The notes under the pieces: generated by a model | What the model saw: the letters and a program-made list of their open reading frames with translations, nothing else | What the model was told of the DNA's origin: nothing | Databases searched by the model: none | From: Vibrio mangrovi | GTDB taxonomy: Bacteria > Pseudomonadota > Gammaproteobacteria > Enterobacterales > Vibrionaceae | Length of the DNA: 64,000 bases | Reading direction: 5' to 3' | Assembly: GCF_024346955.1 (NCBI RefSeq) | Contig: NZ_AP024884.1 | Span: forward strand, 1,178,001-1,242,000 | In this document: positions 43,865-52,578 of the stretch, one piece after another | Position numbering within the stretch: the first letter of the stretch is position 1 | Layout: each line of letters begins with the position of its first letter | Made by a program: the position numbers and the translations under genes

Positions 43865-44413
43865 TTATATAAATGTCAGAATATAATGATCCGGGCAACC
43901 TTCCGTATCAAGATGGAGAATTTCAAACCCGGCATTTTTCACTTCATCGATTGCCATTTGTGGTGAAACCCGTGCATTTACACCTTTAAAATCGACAAAT
44001 ACAAATGTGGTTCCCGGATTTGTCTGCTCGCGCATTTTTTGCAAAAACGCGTCACGATGATGGATAAACCGATAAGTGTTGGCGACAAAAACCCAGTTTA
44101 CATCGGTAGGGATACAAGGATTGTCTGGTTGTGACTGAATGACCTGAACATGAGCAAATTGTTCATCACTAAACCGTTCCCGCATATAAGCCACCATATT
44201 GGGTTCACAGTCGATAGAATAAACTTTCCCTTTACAAAGTATTTGCGAGAAAATATTTGAAAAATATCCGGTTCCAGCGCCAAGATCGGCAACAGTATCA
44301 TCTTCTTTCAATCCAATGCTACGAATGATATGACTTGTTTTCTGCCATTCTTCACGGTTCTCTCCGTCAAAAATTTCTTTTAGTCTTTCTGGCTCAGCAA
44401 AGCTAATTCCCAT
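43865..44413 (-). CDS. Class I SAM-dependent methyltransferase
   Basis: 182 residues. Motif I is DTVADLGAGTGYFSNIFSQIL, acidic residue in VYSIDCEPNMVAYM, then VNWVFVANTYRFIHHRDAFLQKM and FVFVDFKGV. Of the Methyltransf_11/UbiE-like group, substrate unknown. Start preceded by GGTAAATT only; still, the N terminus (MGISFAEPERLKEIFDGENREEWQ) is normal for the group. Confidence 0.85.
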   Translation of the reverse strand: MGISFAEPERLKEIFDGENREEWQKTSHIIRSIGLKEDDTVADLGAGTGYFSNIFSQILCKGKVYSIDCEPNMVAYMRERFSDEQFAHVQVIQSQPDNPCIPTDVNWVFVANTYRFIHHRDAFLQKMREQTNPGTTFVFVDFKGVNARVSPQMAIDEVKNAGFEILHLDTEGCPDHYILTFI

Positions 44414-44775
44414 AATTTACCTTTCAATTTTTGTGGCGGCTCTGCTGAGTGGTTTCAGCAGTTTTCCAACTCAATATTTAAATCGGTGAACTCATTTGCA
44501 GGTTATATGCCAAGCTATATTTCATTGTTATTCAATGTATTTTTACTCTTTCCGAGGTTGTAACATGTCGAATTGACCAGCCAGAAACGTATCAAAATGA
44601 CATGAATGTGTTTTATTGATACAGTTAAGAGTAGTAACCGGAGATGACCTACGCTTTTGATTTGCAGAACAATACGCAAGGAGTAACATATCTTCGAAAA
44701 TATCGGTACTCAGTAGAGCACCGCATAATTAGTTTTAAAAATATTCATTCCAAGAAAATACTTACGGAGTACTCC
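44414..44775. other. Intergenic region between divergent genes
   Basis: 362 bp, AT-rich, presumably both promoters. An in-frame extension of the downstream gene (from 44644) has no family features. Nothing else seen. Confidence 0.5.
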
Positions 44776-45072
44776 ATGTCAAACGTTTATCTTATTGCAG
44801 AAATTCAGGCCGCAGCAGGTCAGGCTGAAAATGTATCGGCTCTGCTTCAGGATTTGGTCGCCGCATCTCAGGCAGAAACAGGTTGTATCACCTATGAACT
44901 GTATCAGGATACAACAACTGAAGGGCTGTTCGTGGTCCGGGAAATCTGGCAATCCACTGATGCACTTGCTGAACATGAACAATCCGTTCATTTTCAGAAT
45001 TTTGTAACGACCACCCAAGATAACCAACTCACCACCTCTCTGCTGGTTCGCCCATTGACACCGGTTGTCTAA
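44776..45072 (+). CDS. Antibiotic-biosynthesis-type monooxygenase (ABM/YgiN-like)
   Basis: 98 residues from the ATG at 44776, with ACGGAG six bases upstream. A dimeric ferredoxin-like ABM domain: VYLIAEIQAAAGQAENVSALLQDLVAASQAETGCITYELYQ, then FVVREIWQSTDALAEHEQSVHFQNF. Such small cytoplasmic proteins act as quinol oxygenases, heme- or aldehyde-linked enzymes, and the reaction cannot be given here. Monocistronic. Confidence 0.88.
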   Translation: MSNVYLIAEIQAAAGQAENVSALLQDLVAASQAETGCITYELYQDTTTEGLFVVREIWQSTDALAEHEQSVHFQNFVTTTQDNQLTTSLLVRPLTPVV

Positions 45073-45088
45073 CCTCTCTCTAAAGTGA

Positions 45089-45123
45089 AACCGGAGATGA
45101 GACAAATCGTCGCGTCTCCGGTT
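45089..45123. terminator. Hairpin after the ABM gene
   Basis: AACCGGAGA (45089-45097) pairs with TCTCCGGTT (45115-45123). No U-run follows on the plus strand, so it is a weak candidate. Confidence 0.4.
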
Positions 45124-45170
45124 AAAATCTGAATAGGTTCTATATCCAGCCAAAGACACGAGGCAAAAGT

Positions 45171-45797
45171 ATGAGTCAGCAAATCCGGCAACATCATATC
45201 AGTGAAGGAATGTCAGCTTTAGCGCAGCTTGATCCCCATGTTCAGCAGGCGTTGACCCAAGTCGGAGAACCACTCTCCAGACACCGTCCACCCGGTTTTC
45301 GCACTCTGGTAGCGACCATTGTCAGTCAGCAGATTTCAACAGAAGCAGCAAACGCGATTATGGGCAGAGTAGAAGTGCTGTTACCACAACTCTCACCGGA
45401 AGATATTATTCATATTTCAGAGGAGGCATTGAGAGAAGCCGGGCTTTCCCGACGTAAGGTGGAATACACCAAAGGGCTGGCAGAAGCAATCATCGACCGC
45501 AAGATCTGTCTGGAATCATTCTCCCGGCAAAGCGACGAAGAAGTTATTCACCATATGACACAACTGCGGGGTTTTGGTCGCTGGAGTGCTGAAATCTATC
45601 TGATGTTCTCGCTGGGTCGGTTAGATATTTTCCCTGCCGATGATCTGGCAATCCGAATCGCTTTAGGTAAATTAAAAGGTCTGGAGGAAAAACCGACCCC
45701 GGCACAGGCAAGGGCAATGGTCGCCCATTGGGCTCCGTACCGGAGCATCGGTTCTTTATTCCTCTGGCACTATTATCGGGGCGCCCCGGATGTTTAA
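45171..45797 (+). CDS. DNA-3-methyladenine glycosylase (HhH-GPD, AlkA-like)
   Basis: 208 residues. HhH-GPD superfamily: FRTLVATIVSQQISTEAANAI, a helix-hairpin-helix LREAGLSRRKVEYTKGLAEAI, then LRGFGRWSAEIYLMFSLGRLDIFPADDLAIR, whose Asp of FPADDL is the catalytic residue. It removes alkylated purines. It lacks the N-terminal domain of E. coli AlkA, like the shorter bacterial enzymes. Overlaps the stop of the convergent DMT gene by 4 bp. Confidence 0.93.
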   Translation: MSQQIRQHHISEGMSALAQLDPHVQQALTQVGEPLSRHRPPGFRTLVATIVSQQISTEAANAIMGRVEVLLPQLSPEDIIHISEEALREAGLSRRKVEYTKGLAEAIIDRKICLESFSRQSDEEVIHHMTQLRGFGRWSAEIYLMFSLGRLDIFPADDLAIRIALGKLKGLEEKPTPAQARAMVAHWAPYRSIGSLFLWHYYRGAPDV

Positions 45798-46765
45798 GCA
45801 GCCGATGGTTCAGTCACATCACTGACATCAGGCTTGCGGCGACTGACACTGACAAGCTGCACACCAATTGCTGCAACAATAACCAATCCCATTCCGGACA
45901 GACTGAGCCAGTCAGCCTGCGCTGAGTGAATAATGCCGGTCCACCACCCCATTGTCATACACAGTTCCGTCAGCAGGAAAGCCATTACTGGCGTCACTGC
46001 AATCACAGAACTAACTTGTACGGTTTTCCAATAGGTCAGCGATTTGGCAAAAGCACCGTATGCCACAACAGTATTAAGACAACAGAACAAAGCGATAAGC
46101 CATTCTTCAAATGACATTTGTAACAAATCTGATGGTGAAGTCAGTGGGAACATCACAACCATTGCCATCAGATAAATCCCCAGCAAAATATTGGAAGCAT
46201 CAAGTTGTTGAAACAGGGATTTCTGCACCAGAGCATAAAGACTCCATGCTAGTGCAGACACAAAAATAATAGTAAGTCCCGTCAGCAATACCGTCGTTTC
46301 CTGCCCGCTCCCGCTCTGCAATACCGGATGAAAAAAGACCAGCAGCCCAGTCAGCAAGAGTGCAAAACAAACCCACTGCTGCCATGAAATATATTCTTTA
46401 AAGAAAACAGCACCACCGACAGCCAGGAATAACGGTGCCATCTGCATACTCAATTGAGAGGAATCCGGAGTCAGATAAACCAGACTCCACGCATAACAGG
46501 TGTAGTTGATCATTAACAGAACGCCGGCCAGACTCAGACGTAACCAGTCACTACGTTCCAGTCTGCGAAACTGAACCAGACGATTATGCCGTTTTTGCCA
46601 TAACCAAACGATCACACCGGCAACCGTGAAACGAAGCCATGTAAGTGTAACAGGATCAGCAAAGTCATTTGATAATTTCAAAGCAATCGCAATCATCCCC
46701 CACGCAATCATGGTTGTACAACTCAACAACAGCCCATACATAAATTTACGTGATATATTTGCCAC
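45794..46765 (-). CDS. EamA/DMT-family exporter
   Basis: 323 residues with ten membrane segments in two EamA repeats (WGMIAIALKLSNDFADPVTLTWLRF; then ALAWSLYALVQKSLFQQ in the second). These transporters export amino acids or metabolites. Substrate unknown. Divergent from the LysR gene at 46855 (90 bp), so the regulator probably controls it. Confidence 0.9.
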   Translation of the reverse strand: MANISRKFMYGLLLSCTTMIAWGMIAIALKLSNDFADPVTLTWLRFTVAGVIVWLWQKRHNRLVQFRRLERSDWLRLSLAGVLLMINYTCYAWSLVYLTPDSSQLSMQMAPLFLAVGGAVFFKEYISWQQWVCFALLLTGLLVFFHPVLQSGSGQETTVLLTGLTIIFVSALAWSLYALVQKSLFQQLDASNILLGIYLMAMVVMFPLTSPSDLLQMSFEEWLIALFCCLNTVVAYGAFAKSLTYWKTVQVSSVIAVTPVMAFLLTELCMTMGWWTGIIHSAQADWLSLSGMGLVIVAAIGVQLVSVSRRKPDVSDVTEPSAA

Positions 46766-46854
46766 ACTTCCTCCTGCAAAAAATACTCATCTAGCCTTTA
46801 TCATGCGGTTCTCTTTCACAACAATCCAATGCATAATATTCCTAACTATTATGC

Positions 46855-47832
46855 ATGAACCGGGATAAACTGATGCTATCTCCAGAGCTACAACATGTGG
46901 ATATGAAATCATTAACGGGACTACTCTACCTGCTGGAAGAACGAAACGTCAGCAAAGCCGCCAACCGTCTGTTTCTGAGTCAGTCAGCCATGAGTCGGCT
47001 ATTACAGCGTTTGCGCGATGCATTTGACGATCCGCTGTTCATCCGGACATCGAAGGGAATGGTCCCGACAGCCAGAGCGGCGGCTCTTGAATATCCCATC
47101 CGCCAAATGGTCGAACAAATGGCCGGTCTCAACTCAGTCCGTTCCTTTTCTCCGGCACAAAGTGAGCGCTCATTTCGCCTGCAAACAACCCACTATCAGG
47201 CACAGGCTTATGTTCCTTACATTGCTTCCCGGTTTTACCAAAACGCTCCAAATGCTTCTCTGGAAACCAGCACGATCACAGAGACCAGCCTTATCCATTC
47301 AACAGAACACCATGTAGACGTGGTGTTAGGCAGTAATTATATTCAAGTACCCAATTCTTTTGAGCAATGTCTGCTGGGGCGGGAAAAATTTGGCTGTATT
47401 ATGTCTAAAAATCATCCGCTGGCCCATAAAGCACAGATTACTCTGGATGACTACATGCAACATAACCACATTCTGGTCAGCATGGGGGGAACATCCCGGA
47501 ATTTTATCAATGATGCACTCAAAGATCAGGTCAGAGAACGGCGATTCTCTTTCCGGACTCCCTACTTTCTTGCAGCACTGGCAACTGTCGGGCAAACAGA
47601 TCTGCTTCTCAGCTCCAGCAGATTACTGGCTGAACGCTTTCAGGAGCAGTTTGGCCTGACTATTCGCGATCTCCCGTTCTCGTTTCCGGATCCGAAATAT
47701 TATCTCTGCTGGCCCAAGGCTCTGACCGACGATCCAGGAGGTCAGTGGTTCCGGGCTCTTTGCCGTGATGTTATACGAGATATGATTCCCTATCCGGAAG
47801 AAAATCCGGATAAAAAACTGCCCCCAGAATAA
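46855..47832 (+). CDS. LysR-family regulator
   Basis: 325 residues. HTH domain: LLYLLEERNVSKAANRLFLSQSAMSRLLQRLRDAFDDPLFIRTSKGMVPTARA. The effector domain follows (VDVVLGSNYI; SKNHPLAHKAQITLDDYMQHNHILVSMGG; LLLSSSRLLAERFQEQFGL). The HTH-proximal region ('DPLFIRTSKGMVPTARA') is of the NodD/SyrM type. Divergent from the EamA exporter gene. Confidence 0.93.
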   Translation: MNRDKLMLSPELQHVDMKSLTGLLYLLEERNVSKAANRLFLSQSAMSRLLQRLRDAFDDPLFIRTSKGMVPTARAAALEYPIRQMVEQMAGLNSVRSFSPAQSERSFRLQTTHYQAQAYVPYIASRFYQNAPNASLETSTITETSLIHSTEHHVDVVLGSNYIQVPNSFEQCLLGREKFGCIMSKNHPLAHKAQITLDDYMQHNHILVSMGGTSRNFINDALKDQVRERRFSFRTPYFLAALATVGQTDLLLSSSRLLAERFQEQFGLTIRDLPFSFPDPKYYLCWPKALTDDPGGQWFRALCRDVIRDMIPYPEENPDKKLPPE

Positions 47833-47847
47833 TCACGTAACGGTTAT

Positions 47848-48288
47848 TTATCGCTCATCTTTCGGCGAATCCATCACAACCATTGTCGTGATGGAATTCA
47901 CCTGAGAGCATTCCCCCAAGACCTCAGAATGAAAGCGTTTATAGGCCAGTAAGTCCTTCGTTTCAACCCGAAGTAAGTACTCATTGCCACCCGTAATATT
48001 GTGGCATTCCGTTACCTCCGGCGCGAACTGTACGTGACTTTCAAATGCCAGTTGAGCGCTTTTGCTGTGATCCGACAGTCCGATCGAAACATAAGCCACA
48101 AAACCAATATCCAGCTTGTGTTTATCAATGACAGCCCGATACCCTTTAATTGTTCCGTTACGTTCCAGCTCCTGGACTCTTCTTAATGTTGCCGAAGGGG
48201 ATAATCCAACCCGTTCAGCAAGTTCAACATTAGATATCCGCCCGAACCTGACCAACTCTTGCAATATTCTTTCGTCAAACCGATCCAT
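47848..48288 (-). CDS. Lrp/AsnC-family regulator
   Basis: 146 residues from the ATG at 48288 (a GTG lies three codons upstream in frame). HTH: DERILQELVRFGRISNVELAERVGLSPSATLRRVQELE; the RAM ligand-binding domain ends ITTMVVMDSPKDER. Such proteins respond to amino acids. Convergent with the LysR gene, which ends 15 bp away. No clear target, although the nearby transporters are candidates. Confidence 0.93.
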   Translation of the reverse strand: MDRFDERILQELVRFGRISNVELAERVGLSPSATLRRVQELERNGTIKGYRAVIDKHKLDIGFVAYVSIGLSDHSKSAQLAFESHVQFAPEVTECHNITGGNEYLLRVETKDLLAYKRFHSEVLGECSQVNSITTMVVMDSPKDER

Positions 48289-48388
48289 AATAATCACTTA
48301 TTGTGATAAAACACTCATAAAAGCAATAACAACACATTATCGTTTCCCAGACCACCTCAAATCTTTTATTTATTTTCCAGCGGCTGAG

Positions 48389-48460
48389 GTGCCTGTCTTC
48401 ATAAATAAAGATGGGCTAAGGTGTGTGTCCTTATAAATACAAATGAGTGTGTGTCCCTGT
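48389..48460. repeat. GTGTGTGTCC-type repeats (locus D)
   Basis: GGTGCCTGTCTTCATAAATA (48389-48408), GTGTGTGTCCTTATAAATAC (48421-48440) and GTGTGTGTCCCTGTAAAG (48448-48465) are three related units of about 30 bp spacing. Same core as loci A-C. Confidence 0.65.
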
Positions 48461-48480
48461 AAAGTCCTTTCCTGTAAAGT

Positions 48481-48516
48481 TGTGGTGTCCCCATATGTGA
48501 GCACACCACATTTTTC
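48481..48516 (+). terminator. Hairpin with T-run at the end of repeat locus D
   Basis: TGTGGTGT (48481-48488) pairs with ACACCACA (48503-48510), followed by TTTTT. No plus-strand gene lies just upstream, so this belongs to the repeat element or serves as a transcription barrier. Confidence 0.5.
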
Positions 48517-48554
48517 TATCACTATTTCTTGCCACTGGCTAAAAGAGGAATGAT

Positions 48555-49871
48555 TTATTTCCACCAGAGGGCAAGTTCCGGGAAGAAAATGACCAGAGCC
48601 AGCACAGCGATTTGCAATCCAATGAATGGTAATAGTGACTGGAAGATCTCTCCGAGGCTGATATCTTTGGGAGCCACCGATTTCAGATAAAACGCAGCCG
48701 GACCAAAAGGCGGAGACAGGAAAGAAACCTGCATGTTCAGACAGAATACGACACCAAACCAAACCGGGTCGAGGCCAAGATTCGTAATGATCGGAACAAA
48801 AATCGGCATTGTCAGCAAAGCAACACCAACCCAGTCCAGAAACATCCCCAGAACCAGAAGGATCAGCATCATAATCAGAATAGTGCCCATCACGCTCCCA
48901 CCGGAGAGTGCCAAGATGGTTTCTTCAACAAAGTCGATACCACCCATCAGGTTGTAGACACCGACCAGTGCAGTCGCACCGATCCCGATCCAGATGATCA
49001 TACCGCATGTGCTCATAGTCGCTTTAGCACTTTCCTGAAGCATACCAAAATTCAGTTCACCCCGAATCCAGGCACTGATAGCGATGCCGACCACACCCAG
49101 AGCTGAAGCCTCCGTGACCGATGCCACACCGGAATAAATACTGCCCAAAACGACAATGACGGATAAAACCGGAAAAAACAGGGCCTTGAAATAATTGGTT
49201 TTGCGATCTTCCGCCAGCTCTTCTTCCGTCGGTAATGGTGCATATTCAGGATGGATATGACTCAGGATCAAAACATACGCAATGTAGGCTGACGCAAGAA
49301 TTGATGCAGGAAGAAAAGCCGATTTAAACAAATCGCCAATAGAAACACTCGCCGTCAAACCATAAATAATCAGGACAATACTGGGAGGCAGCATCGTTCC
49401 TAATGCACCACCCGCACAAGTCGTACCGATGGCAAGTTTACGGTTATAGCCTAAACGTAGCATCTGCGGTAACGCGAGAATCCCCAGTAGTACAGTTTCA
49501 CCGCCGATCACTCCAGACATAGAAGCCAGGACAACAGCAACAACCAGAGTCTGTACCGCAACCCCACCGCGAACCTTACGGCCTACAATTTTCATTGCAT
49601 CAAACAGATCACGGGCAATGCCGGAACGGTCTAACAAGGCGGCCATCAGAACAAACATAGGAACCGCTAAAAAAACATAACTACCAACGAAGCTGTATAG
49701 ACGACTGGTAACCAGTGGTAACGCATCGATACCAAACCAGCCAATGGCAAATATCAGAGCAACTAAACCGGTAACCATTGCCAGTTGCATGCCCGTCAGA
49801 AGCAATACAACCATAGAGACCAGCATTAAGAGGCTGCCATAGCCTATACCTAAAGCAGACAGATCAAACAT
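48555..49871 (-). CDS. dctM: TRAP transporter large permease subunit
   Basis: 438 residues with about 12 membrane segments. Family blocks: YVFLAVPMFVLMAALLDRSGIARDLFDAMKIVGRKVRGGVAV, GTTCAGGALGTMLPPSIVLIIYG, and MFLDWVGVALLTMPIFVPIITNLGLDPVWFGVVFCLNMQVSFLSPPFGPAAFYLKSVAP. It drives Na+-coupled uptake with DctQ and DctP. One bp separates it from dctQ. The SLSPPFGPAAF block is that of DctM subunits for larger acids rather than classic C4-dicarboxylates. Confidence 0.95.
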   Translation of the reverse strand: MFDLSALGIGYGSLLMLVSMVVLLLTGMQLAMVTGLVALIFAIGWFGIDALPLVTSRLYSFVGSYVFLAVPMFVLMAALLDRSGIARDLFDAMKIVGRKVRGGVAVQTLVVAVVLASMSGVIGGETVLLGILALPQMLRLGYNRKLAIGTTCAGGALGTMLPPSIVLIIYGLTASVSIGDLFKSAFLPASILASAYIAYVLILSHIHPEYAPLPTEEELAEDRKTNYFKALFFPVLSVIVVLGSIYSGVASVTEASALGVVGIAISAWIRGELNFGMLQESAKATMSTCGMIIWIGIGATALVGVYNLMGGIDFVEETILALSGGSVMGTILIMMLILLVLGMFLDWVGVALLTMPIFVPIITNLGLDPVWFGVVFCLNMQVSFLSPPFGPAAFYLKSVAPKDISLGEIFQSLLPFIGLQIAVLALVIFFPELALWWK

Positions 49872-49872
49872 G

Positions 49873-50412
49873 TTATAACTTCCTCAGATTCGATACTTCT
49901 TGAATCAGGTGTAAAACAAACTGCACACACATCACGCACATCGTCAGAAAAATCATTATTTTAATGTACGCAGGGAAAGGAGGATTCCAGGCTGAACCTG
50001 AGGTCTCAAAGTGAAGTTCTCCAAACGGAGAAAAAATTGCACTTTCAGTCATTTGATAAGCAGCGTATGCGAGCAAAGCCGCAAAGATAAATCCCATGAT
50101 GTGATGGAAAATATTTAAGTAGCGCCGGGTACGTTCGGAAACGGCATCGTAGATTAACACGACACGCACATGCTTATTGGTCGCCAGGGCATAAATACCA
50201 CCGAAAACAAACAGGCAGGCACCGATGAATGATGCAGACTCATGTACCCAAATAGTCGGTGAATCAAATACATAACGCATGACAACTTCATAAAATGAAA
50301 TAGCCACAGTGAAAAGAAACAGTAAGCTCAGCATATTGCCAAGACGGACGATAATTCGGTCCAGCACATTATGAGGAGCTTCTGTATGGTGAATTTTATT
50401 ATCTGTGCTCAT
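49873..50412 (-). CDS. dctQ: TRAP transporter small permease subunit
   Basis: 179 residues with four membrane segments (LSLLFLFTVAISFYEVVMRYVF; GACLFVFGGIYALATNKHVRV; HHIMGFIFAALLAYAAYQM; IMIFLTMCVMCVQFVLHLI). DctQ joins DctM in the membrane. Second gene of the operon. Confidence 0.93.
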   Translation of the reverse strand: MSTDNKIHHTEAPHNVLDRIIVRLGNMLSLLFLFTVAISFYEVVMRYVFDSPTIWVHESASFIGACLFVFGGIYALATNKHVRVVLIYDAVSERTRRYLNIFHHIMGFIFAALLAYAAYQMTESAIFSPFGELHFETSGSAWNPPFPAYIKIMIFLTMCVMCVQFVLHLIQEVSNLRKL

Positions 50413-50518
50413 GGGTAAAGGTCCAGTTTAAAACGAGAGTCTGCATACAACAGGCCGACAGAACAACTGCTCATGACAGACTCTCATTCTGATTGAAAAA
50501 GGCACTGATCTCTATCTT

Positions 50519-51535
50519 TTACAGGAGGCCATTTTCTTTCAGGTAAGATGTCAGAGAATCAAACACCTTCTTAGCATTAGGAGATTGCTTGGCGAACTCT
50601 TCCCATTGGGTCACAGCAATTGCACGGAATTTCTTACGTTCTTCCGCTGACCAATCGTGAATCGTGATATTCGGATTTTTCTGTGCTTCTTTCACCGCTT
50701 GTTGATCCGCAATCCGCAGTTGCGTAGTAATATCCTGAGCAAAATCACGGACAGATACGGTCAGAATTTCCTGAAGATCAGCTGGCAATTTGTTCCACTT
50801 TTTGAGACTCATAGAAACATCGATCAAAGGAAGTGAGTGGAAACCAGGCTGAACCGGATGTGTCGCAATATCATTCATCCCTGCTTTCTGGTTGGTTGAG
50901 AAAACGGTATAATCAGCGGCATCAATCACGCCTTTGCTCAGCCCGGTGAAAACCTCAGATCCGGGCAAGTTAACCGGCGCAGCACCTGCTGCCGCGAATA
51001 CTTTCTGCACCAGCCCTTCCGGAGCACGCAATTTCAGACCTTTCAGATCGGCAACACCATTCAGCGGTACTTTTGATACGAAAGATTCAACACCGGTTGT
51101 AGAACCACCGATAAATTTCACGCCATAAGGTTCATACAACTCATTCATCAACTCATAACCGCCGCCATAGTTAATATACTGAAGAAGTTGCTGGGTATTG
51201 GACCAGGCACCAACCGTATTACCGATCAGACCAAAAGCAGGATCTTTACCGGAGAAATACCCGGTCGCGGTAATCTGACCATCCAGTATTCCCATTTTAA
51301 TACCGTCCAGTGTTTCAGTGTGCTTAAACACACTACCGACCGGTAATAGATTAATTTTGATTCGTCCGCCAGACATACGCTCAACACGCTCGGTCCATTG
51401 CTTCTGGATCTGGAAATTCTTATCACCTGATGGATCAGATGACTGGAATTTAAACGTGTAATCTGCTGCGAAGGCCGAGGTCGAGAGAGCGCCACTTAGC
51501 GTAGCGATGAGTAACGTTTTGGAAAATTTGCTCAT
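50519..51535 (-). CDS. dctP: TRAP transporter substrate-binding protein
   Basis: 338 residues with signal peptide MSKFSKTLLIATLSGALSTSAFA. DctP fold: YTFKFQSSDPSGDKNFQIQKQWTERVERMSGGRIKINLLPVGSVFK, LKGLKLRAPEGLVQKVFAAAGAAPVNLPGSEVFTGLSKGVIDAADYTVFSTN. The Arg in KLRAPEG is the usual carboxylate-binding Arg. The ligand is thus an organic acid. Two perfect gluconate-repressor-type operators lie 51-83 bp upstream of the start, which suggests a sugar acid such as gluconate. Confidence 0.94.
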   Translation of the reverse strand: MSKFSKTLLIATLSGALSTSAFAADYTFKFQSSDPSGDKNFQIQKQWTERVERMSGGRIKINLLPVGSVFKHTETLDGIKMGILDGQITATGYFSGKDPAFGLIGNTVGAWSNTQQLLQYINYGGGYELMNELYEPYGVKFIGGSTTGVESFVSKVPLNGVADLKGLKLRAPEGLVQKVFAAAGAAPVNLPGSEVFTGLSKGVIDAADYTVFSTNQKAGMNDIATHPVQPGFHSLPLIDVSMSLKKWNKLPADLQEILTVSVRDFAQDITTQLRIADQQAVKEAQKNPNITIHDWSAEERKKFRAIAVTQWEEFAKQSPNAKKVFDSLTSYLKENGLL

Positions 51536-51583
51536 GGTGTTTTCCCGCTATTTATTGTTTTGTGAGTGTAGGGTCATTACCCG

Positions 51584-51619
51584 ATGTTACCGGTAACCAA
51601 AATGATGTTACCGGTAACT
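51584..51619. promoter_or_regulatory. Two GntR-type operators upstream of dctP
   Basis: GTTACCGGTAAC occurs twice as a perfect 12-bp palindrome (51586-51597 and 51607-51618), each preceded by AT. Centres are 21 bp apart, that is, two helical turns. ATGTTACCGGTAAC is the operator of the LacI-family gluconate repressors (GntR/IdnR type). No such repressor gene is in the window. Confidence 0.8.
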
Positions 51620-51953
51620 TTTGCAATCAGTCAATAGCAGTGTAGAAAAAATCGGGCTTCAATAAGTGTTATTTTCTAAATAAGTGAATGCAGTCACGGC
51701 TGAGCAAATATTCAGAAAAAGACCATAAGGATTGCAATATTATTTCTTATAAGAGCAACAATTCCACCATTTGTTGTTAACAAACCCCTTCAAAGAGCAA
51801 TATAAACGCATAATTGCGCCACTTTCCCGATATGATTTTCTTATTCATCTTCCAAGCCCCAGATGACCTCAGATTCAGTTTCAACAGGAAAATCATCCGT
51901 TACTGACAAGACTGGCCTGAGGTTACTCAGATATAGAAATAAGAGAGGTATCA
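51620..51953. other. Intergenic region upstream of the LysE gene
   Basis: 334 bp containing the promoter side of the TRAP operon and one dispersed repeat (51860-51899). No gene seen. Confidence 0.5.
51860..51899 (+). repeat. Copy 3 of the dispersed CTCAAGAT(T/G)CAG repeat
   Basis: AGATGACCTCAGATTCAGTT followed by TCAACAGGAAAATCATCCG; nearly the same as 21788-21818. Confidence 0.5.
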
Positions 51954-52541
51954 ATGTTATTTGAACAACTATATGCACTTGCTCTGTTTGCTTTCATTTC
52001 AACATTCACCCCCGGACCAAACAATATGATGCTGATGGCTTCCGGAGCGAATGTCGGCTTCGTGCGTACACTGCCTCATATGCTTGGTGTCACATTCGGA
52101 TTTGGCGCGATGGTATTTTTAGTCGGGATTGGCGTTTCCGGAATATTCCATGCGTTCCCTCTTCTGCACCCAATACTAAAGTGGTTATGTCTGGCATACC
52201 TGATTTATCTGGCAGTCAAAATTGCTACCAGCCGGCCCAACATCTCCAGCGACAGCTATCAACCGATGACGTTTTTATCTGCGGCACTATTTCAGTGGGT
52301 CAATCCGAAGGGTTGGTCTATGGCACTGACTGCCGTCAGCCTTTACAACCCATCCGCAAGTATTCAGGGACTCATCTGGACTGCCATGGTTTTCATTATC
52401 ATCAATATTCCCTCAGGCACAACCTGGGTTTTTGCCGGAAAACAGATCAGTACCTTGCTCAGAAAACCGGCTCACATTCTGTGGTTTAACTACACTATGG
52501 CTTTCCTGCTGGTTGCCTCTACACTGCCGATGATGCTATAA
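51954..52541 (+). CDS. LysE/RhtB-family amino-acid exporter
   Basis: 195 residues with six membrane segments. The family start FISTFTPGPNNMMLMASGANVGFVRTLPHMLGVTFGF is intact, and QWVNPKGWSMALTA follows. It exports amino acids or homoserine lactones. It is followed after 37 bp by an aspartate/glutamate racemase-family gene on the same strand, a plausible two-gene unit. Confidence 0.93.
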   Translation: MLFEQLYALALFAFISTFTPGPNNMMLMASGANVGFVRTLPHMLGVTFGFGAMVFLVGIGVSGIFHAFPLLHPILKWLCLAYLIYLAVKIATSRPNISSDSYQPMTFLSAALFQWVNPKGWSMALTAVSLYNPSASIQGLIWTAMVFIIINIPSGTTWVFAGKQISTLLRKPAHILWFNYTMAFLLVASTLPMML

Positions 52542-52578
52542 CCATATGTATCGTATTGATTTATCAGAGGTACATAAG

